In this document: one piece after another, positions 57,637-64,000 of the stretch | Layout of the letters: the number at the start of each line of letters is the position of its first letter | How positions within the stretch are numbered: position 1 is the stretch's first letter | From: Silene latifolia | Taxonomy: Eukaryota; Streptophyta; Magnoliopsida; Caryophyllales; Caryophyllaceae | Assembly: GCF_048544455.1 (NCBI RefSeq) | Contig: NC_133526.1 | Coordinates: 9,440,001-9,504,000 of the forward strand | DNA: 64,000 nucleotides | Reading direction: 5' to 3' | Program-made: the position numbers and the translations under genes | Notes under the pieces: model-generated | Database searches by the model: none | What the model was told of the DNA's origin: nothing | Seen by the model: only the letters and a program-made list of their open reading frames with translations

Positions 57637-58900
57637 ATCAGAGTAGGGATACTCTTTTTTTTTTTTTTTTTTTTTTTCTTTTTAAGAAATGGAGGTCCAT
57701 TATTTCTCAATAATTCGGATTAAATCTAAGAGCGATCCTTGGAAATAAAAAGATAAATAAATGAGATTGAAATATATAATATAAATGTTTTTGAGAGGAA
57801 ACGGTCACAAAAGATATGGACCGAATTATCAACACATACATTCAACCACAAGATTTTGTTTAGAGTATAACCATTTAAACCATTGCTAATCTTTCAATTA
57901 ACACGAATATGTATTCTACAAAAATTAAGCTCCATTATACAAAGACGAGCATATTTAAGTGTGTTCAATATCAACATTCCAATTCAAAATCTATACACCC
58001 GTCGAAATCGAAGAAACTTGTAATGAGAAAGTACTGAAATATTTGCCAGAATGACTACTTGAGGAGTTCTACTTACAAAAGCTACTTAACATACTAGTTC
58101 GCAGCGAGCATGGCCAGAATACCCAGCACGTTCTTGTTCTTGATGCAACATTTTTAGAGTAGGCTGTATCGCCCCCTTGTAACAAGTCGCCTTCAAGACT
58201 GCAAAATTACTCCCGAATAAGACGTGCAAACGGCCACTACCTCTAACACAATTTTTTACATTACAAATTCGGAGACAGTGGTCTTCCCATTTTTTTACAA
58301 GATATGGCCTATATCGATGACGCCGATCTACAAAAAGAGACCATGGGGATACACACGGTAGATTAATTATCGAAATTAACTAGTGATAACTAATCATCCA
58401 AATTTCAATTAAGCATATGCCATCTAGCAGGAAAAATCATTCATCACCTGTTTAACTAAACTCGTTATAATTAGAGATTTATAGCGCATGTGATTATAAA
58501 TAGACATGTTAATCTATAACAACAGAACATTAAGGAAACCACTTCTTGCAATCAGTATCGAAATCACTAGTAGATGCATGGAATTATGCTATTGCAAAAA
58601 CTTTCCAGATTTTCTACGACCAATAACCGCAATCCAATGCATCTTCCTATCTGATATACATTTGACGACACCATTGCTAAATTTTCAAGGGAGGGTAAAA
58701 TAATCCTGTCAAGGATAAGAATTAATGCTAAGGCTTGCAATAAGGATTTCTGTTATGATGGGAACAGGCAAAATAGTTTATTAAAAAACCATTTTTGGTT
58801 TTTATATTGTAGAGTAGAAGTAGATCGAAGCAACTTTTACTTACTAGTCATCCAGAAACAGAATCATAATCTCAACACAAGGGTAAGATTTACGTACATG
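57637..58900. other. Intergenic, no gene seen
   Basis: AT-rich DNA with a T tract at 57655-57677. A stretch near 58290-58370 (ACAAGATATGGCCTATATCG, GAGACCATGGGG) resembles the LINE 3' UTR fragments at 30830 and 34680. The 3' UTR of the HUA2-like gene probably starts within the right part. Confidence 0.5.
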
Positions 58901-59079
58901 GAACCCCCTACCCTGACATCGACAGGAGCATTTGCAGCGCCGAGTAATACCGTAAAGTGTATATGTACAGTATTTCCAAAATTGCTCAACTTCAGGTATA
59001 TAAAACATCTTAGCTAAGCGTCCAGTATTTCGAGACCAACATGCTCACGATTTTCACGTTGTGGATACAGATCTGATCC

Positions 59080-62000
59080 CTACGCTGGCCTCCAACAATT
59101 AAGGGACGACATATCAGGCCTTGGAGGTACCATTTGGTTGATACCGTGTCCTGGAGAAGGTAACGAAGTAGAGTTAACAGACAAGCCAAATACGTTTAAT
59201 GTCTCCCTCCCCTCTCTTTCTCCAGAAGAAGCTAAAGAAAGAATTATACCTGAGGATGAAGGACCCCCAAGAGTGGAATTTGCAGCAGAGCCATGATGTC
59301 TGAAGGTATTTGTCGGTGCCCTCTCAGGAGGTCGAAAATACCCTGCTCAATTAATAACCACTTAGAAACTCTCCACGTCAAATAGCTCATGAATCATGAC
59401 AATAGAAGTTGCAGCAGTGTACAGATTGTCAAAAATCAAATCAGGCAAGCTAGAAGCCTAGAACAAGTGACGTGCATACAGAGCAATGTACTTGGCATCA
59501 TAATTCAATCAATAGCTAGTGCATCATGAACGACAGAAGATTGACATTGGGACAGGCAGAAAAAAAAAATAATAAACTAGAAAAAGCAAAATAATCCACC
59601 AAATGAACAGAAACCTAAAATATGCACGCAAAAAGGTGTACTAAGAAAGACGAAGTACAAGCAAGCTTAAGAACAAAGGGCAGCTGCAAAGTTTTAAAAA
59701 AACAAAACACAGATAACAAGCAAACAATCAAAAAATCTACTGACTGTACGAACATACACTTGCAAAATTAGAATAAACTAATGATCATGCGGCAACTGTA
59801 AAAAGGTGAAGATACACCTGGTTCAGAATTCTACGCACACTCCCTTTCAAACGACGCCACAGGCAAGAGAGACAACTGGACCACCAGAACCGTTAGGCTT
59901 ATAAAAAATTGATACTTGAGTTAGAGCTAAATTTCTCTAGTTACAAAATAATTTCAGAACCAAATAAGATTTCAAGAAGAAAAAGGATGGAAAATATCCA
60001 TAAAGATACGCTCATGGGTGAACAAAAATTCCTATAAAAAATTGATAAGCTGAGAAAGACACGCCTAAAAATACAAAAACAATAACCACAACAAAGACTC
60101 AGTTACAACAAGATTTGGGGTTGCCCAACAACAAAGATGTACCAAAAAATGGGCGTCAAAAAATTTAGGCACTTGGACTAAAGAGCAGAAACATTGCTCA
60201 CAGAGCGCAAACAACATAAAATGCCTTTTCAGAAGTCAAAGTGTCAAACAGAGAAGGTATTGCAACAGAAGGTAAAAAAAATGTCTAACCACAGATAATA
60301 ATACATTTGAGACTTGAAATGTAATACGGGACAAAATTTTACAGTCCTACATCAGCAAAGCAGGAAGCACAGTATCAATCATCTGTCATTGAACTTTTGC
60401 TATGTTGGCTCTCAAAGATTTTAGTTTCATACCAACACAAGGTTTTATGTTGGTACAAACATGATCCCTTTCACAAAGACCCTAAAAAGAAAGCACGCAT
60501 ATACAGCAACATCACACCAGTGCCTCAAGGGCTTCCGCAAAGTGCGGGTAAGGGACATACGTAGCTTTACCCCTGTGTTAGCAACACAAAGAGATTGTTG
60601 TTGAATGACCTAGAACGAAAATTGGGTAAAGAACTGCATCGAATGGCTATCAGTGCATAAAAAGAAGACACGCATATACCTTCTCCAATAAAAGTCGTGG
60701 TTGGATATGACTGTGGCCGCCCCCCATTAACCCATGCATTGTGATGATTATCAGCTTTATAGTCCGCAGTGGCCGGGTATGGAAGAGATGGGGGCTGGGG
60801 AAATGTAGGAAGATGGGAATGAGGATGGGGCAAATGTTGCTGAACTGGGGGCTTGTTATATGAAAATGGGATCGAAGGAGGTTGAGGCAATGAGACCTGT
60901 GCGAAAGCTCTCTGCACAAATGTTGGCTGTGGAGGCTGAAATTGCTGGTGTTGCTGAAATTGCTGATTGGATGGGCCAGGAAGAGGTCCTGGACGCATGT
61001 CAGTTTGCTCATACTCCATTGGCCTAGATACTGATGCTCCAGCAGGCACAAAACGAGAAATCTGTTGTGAGGTGTTTCCAGCCATTTGACCAGCGTGTCC
61101 TACCTGAAACAGAAGAACGTCAAGACAAGCAATATAAAATAAAGGCCACGCCTTTGAAACACAAAAGTGTACAGAATGAGTAAGCTAATCTGGAGTTAGT
61201 ACCAGTACAGAAGGAGCTGCAGCAGGTGGATGCAGTACTATCTGAGTCATCAAAGGTTGTAATGGAGCTGAAGGCTGAAGGTTTCCGGCTTGAGAAGGGC
61301 CTGGAGGAAGCAAATAAGGTAGTGACTGGGGCTGAGAAGGCAGTGTGGAAGGTGGAGGCGGGGGTGGCGGAGGCGAAGGCGATGATGGTGGTGGTGGTGG
61401 TGGGGGAGGTGAAGAGGGTAGAGGGGGAAGTGGAGGAGGAGATTCAAGAGGCAGTGGAGGAGAACCATCAAGTGTAGGAGACTCAACAATATTATTAGTA
61501 GAAGGGTCCAGTTCAGTATCCAATTGACCTTCTCGTTCACCTTTATTAGAAAAATCATAGGAAGAAAAAGCTCCATCTTTTGGGTGCCCAGTTGCATCCT
61601 CCATTTCAAGCTCACCGTCCACATCCTCTAATATACGGTGACGCCTATCATTTGGTGTATCGCTCCCTATTTCTGGCCTAACTGAAGCACTCGTGCATGG
61701 CTGTAGCAGAGGTGAAGCTTCAGGCTCATTGCGAGGGGTATGTGGAGCATCATCCTCATCTTCCTCGTCATCAATAAATCCATGAGTAGTTAAAAATCCA
61801 GGCAAATTGAAGGTAGCATTACTGCATCCACGGTAAGAAATGTTATAGGTCAGAAGAGCCCTTCGTAGTAAACTGATATCTTAGTAATAGTAGCAAGGAT
61901 GTAAAAAGTGAGAGATTCACACTCAATCCCACAAACTCAAAATAGAGGAAGATAATTGAAATCTCTGCTGAAATAAGAACAAAGGCAGTTAAAACAAATA

Positions 62001-63799
62001 TCAACTACTCCGTACACAACAACAACATCAGAGCCTTAATCCCAAAATATCAACTACTCCGTAATACATAAAAAAAATTTCATATTGCCATCTGATACGT
62101 AAAGGCTACAAAAGAACATCGACATTTCACAGAAACGCCCAATATTAGACAACTAAGACGATAATTGGCCTACAAGCGATGATTGGCTATCACTAATGTT
62201 TGAGGTGATCGAAGAACGACCGGTATGAGTCCATATGACTGATTGAAAAGCAAGGCACACCACAGCACCGTGCATCCCATCATAGTACATTTCTGCAACA
62301 TCGCCATTGCCTTCATCAGATAATACCGTGATTTAATACAATTGGTACATTTTCACTGTTGTGAGTTCCTCGCAAATGAAGTTTGGAATACTCAAGTAGT
62401 CATCCACTTAAATAGCTCTACAGAGTAAAGAGTAACGGTCCTCTTACCCTTCGTCTGGATAAAATAGTACGAGCGAAGGGGACAGATGGGAATGGAGGGG
62501 AAGGGGAGGGACCGAGGAGTAGGGAAGGAAGAGTCAAGAGTGGAGCCTTAATGTTTCAAAACTTCCGTACGTTAGAGGGATTTTAATTAGACTTGTAGAA
62601 GGGAAAACCGATCCTCCATTTCCCACCCCCTCCATTCCCTCTTATCCAATTTTCTATCCGAACAAGGGAATTGTTCTCTCCTTTTCCCTCCAACGCTTTA
62701 CATCAAACAAAGGATTAGTCTTAGCAAACTACACAAGGTTTTACTTTTCATGTTTGATTGTGTAATTTATGAGATCATTCCTTCAGCTATTTTTACTGGT
62801 CAAGAACTGGACCAGAAGTCTTTAGCTGGGAAAAAACCCCTGAGATCATGGTATTCCATATCAGATATCTTGATCATGGGATCGATTGTCGTGGCTTAAT
62901 CTTGCTCATTGAGTATAAATGAGACCAATAGCACCCAAACCTCAAAATACATCCACGGTCACTTTATATACATATACAAAATGCCTGGTTGCAGTGTGCC
63001 ATCCTAAAGCAAAGACACTCACCAGATATGGCAAGGAAAGAAGACAACACACAAGATGTTCTAACCAAAGGGACAGAAGTCATATAACATAAAATCTAAG
63101 TATGAAGAGGGAAAATATCAGCCTGCCACCGGAAGATGGGAAGAGGGAAGAGAGTGACAAAACCAACCTTCCATACTCATCAACAAGCATGCCCTCCATT
63201 CCTCTTATAGGATCATCCACAGAACGATCAACTCTTGATGGACGTTTAAAGGAAATCCCGCTGCTTGAAGCATCATTTGAACCTCCAATATCATCCATGA
63301 AGCGCCTAAGGACTGACTCTGGCAAAATCTTCCTCTCAAGCCACAACCGCAAAACCTGAAGGTTGAGCAAATTGATAAGATTCCTTATAATGAAATATAC
63401 GGACAGCTTCATATCATAGTATGTACCTTCAAGCACTGTCGCCTATTTTCCCGGGCACTATGACCAGGTGGAGCAGCAGCACCTAAAAGGCGGCGCAATG
63501 ATGCTTGAATAATAGGCAGGTATGAGGCCCCTGCAACACCTGAAAAACGCACTCAGAACTGTAAGTCATATAATACAGACATATTTACCGTTACATGACC
63601 ATCACAAATGGATGATCAGTTTAGTTTATTAGTAGTAGCCATATAGGTTACTCAAGCATCAAGCTCTAATTTCAGTAATTTGTACCACACCTTTTTGACC
63701 ATGTGAACATTGGGTGATGGAGTCCACCAGGAAAAAAAGATCTACTCTACGATGGAAACTTGACTCATTTTCCAGCTTACGGATGAGCAGATCCACAAC
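59080..63799 (-). CDS. HUA2-like protein (PWWP/RPR family), C-terminal part
   Basis: A nuclear RNA-processing factor; in Arabidopsis HUA2 and its HULK paralogues bind via PWWP and RPR domains and influence AGAMOUS and FLC transcript processing and flowering. Six exons are visible (minus): 63691-63799, 63427-63539, 63168-63355, 61203-61821, 60680-61103, 59080-59342; 1716 nt, 571 residues plus stop, all in phase. The RPR/CID end is clear: VVDLLIRKLENESSFHRRVD, FFLVDSITQCSHGQKG, then VLRLWLERKILPESVLRRF, DDPIRGMEGMLVDEYG. RILEDVDGELEMED follows, a long proline run (PPPPPPPPSSPSPPPPPPPP) and the family's end NCWRPA. The PWWP half lies beyond the right edge. A SINE sits in the last intron, next to a duplicated splice donor. 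Which paralogue (HUA2 or HULK1-3) cannot be told from this part. Confidence 0.93.
60505..60658 (+). mobile_element. SINE in the last HUA2-like intron
   Basis: A 154-bp insertion containing GTGCGGGTAAGGGACATACG and CCTGTGTTAGCAACACAAAG, 5'-truncated relative to typical tRNA-derived SINEs with this 3' half. A 21-bp target duplication with two mismatches flanks it (60484-60504 and 60659-60679, ending CACGCATATAC). The right copy ends exactly at the exon border at 60680. Confidence 0.8.
62019..62048. mobile_element. RTE-SINE tail fragment in HUA2-like intron
   Basis: Only the short tail (AAC)n-ATCAGAGCCTTAATCCC of the family at 43947 and 49522. Confidence 0.5.
62440..62715. repeat. Purine/pyrimidine foldback repeat in HUA2-like intron
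   Basis: GGAATGGAGGGGAAGGGGAG at the left is roughly mirrored in inverse by CCACCCCCTCCATTCCCTC at the right; CCGAACAAGGGAATTG and TACATCAAACAAAGG near the end match in inverse the TTTGTTTGGAT start of the repeats at 23022 and 38182. Likely a MITE with purine-rich arms. Confidence 0.55.
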
Positions 63800-64000
63800 C
63801 TATAGATTAGGTCGAAATGCCAAAAAAAATGTATTAATGATCACAAAACTAGATAGCATCCACAATAGTAAAGATAAAAAGTTTATTCCAATGACAACCG
63901 AACTTAACACCAATACAAGTGAAGAAACACTTTGAACAATGATGGGACCTACCAAACGCAAATGCTTCTCTTATGGAACAAACCATATAGAACTATTAAA
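63800..64000 (-). other. Intron of the HUA2-like gene
   Basis: AT-rich sequence upstream of the first visible exon; no further exon recognised before the edge. Confidence 0.5.

Noticed and set aside
61226-61527. Plus-strand Gly/Val/Glu-rich open frames
   Set aside because: Antisense shadow of the proline-rich exon of the HUA2-like gene.
1-64000. CRISPR arrays, operons, riboswitches or bacterial toxin systems
   Set aside because: The window is intron-rich plant nuclear DNA; the tandem repeats present lack CRISPR spacer structure.

Overview
This window is nuclear DNA of a flowering plant, a eudicot judging by gene structure and protein similarity. It carries four intron-rich host genes of land-plant families, set in AT-rich DNA packed with plant transposons: MULEs, hAT and Stowaway-type MITEs, L1 and RTE LINEs, SINEs, and a Ty1/copia-like LTR element with nested insertions. 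The family mix and the MITE termini would fit Caryophyllales, but that is a weak inference.

Layout. 1-3911 holds the right-hand part of a Mutator-like element (minus strand) whose transposase is followed by an OTU-type protease domain. 4445-5237 is a long-TIR foldback element. 5401-8526 (minus) is a three-exon NAC transcription factor of the BEARSKIN/SOMBRERO root-cap type. 8700-9767 holds MITEs. 9856-18395 is a decayed copia-like LTR element with ~98% identical LTRs, a solo LTR and a foldback MITE nested inside. 19280-19809 is an internally deleted L1-type insertion.

21201-45301 (plus) is a complete 25-exon MAP3K-epsilon kinase gene, 1380 aa by my reconstruction, with introns full of TE remnants. 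46688-51651 (minus, tail-to-tail with the kinase gene) is a complete 15-exon nucleolin-like gene of 480 aa. 52193-53016 is a hAT-type element with a nested MITE. 53583-56420 is a 5'-truncated L1 with RNase H, interrupted by only two stops. 56640-57625 holds LINE and SINE debris. 59080-63799 (minus) is the 3' 40% or so of a HUA2-like (PWWP/RPR) gene that runs off the right edge.

The four host genes do not form a functional cluster; they act in root-cap maturation (NAC), cytokinesis and cell viability (MAP3K-epsilon), rRNA biogenesis (nucleolin) and co-transcriptional RNA processing with flowering control (HUA2-like).

Points most worth a second look: the OTU-carrying MULE with few lesions and a foldback in its intron; a frame-neutral candidate cassette exon and a GC-AG intron with an in-frame GT competitor in the MAP3K-epsilon gene; a SINE whose target duplication copied the 5' splice site of a HUA2-like intron exactly from intron base +1; and stem-loop modules with a constant loop and covarying stems inside the copia-like element. 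All exon coordinates were read by eye from splice consensus and phase, without transcript evidence.
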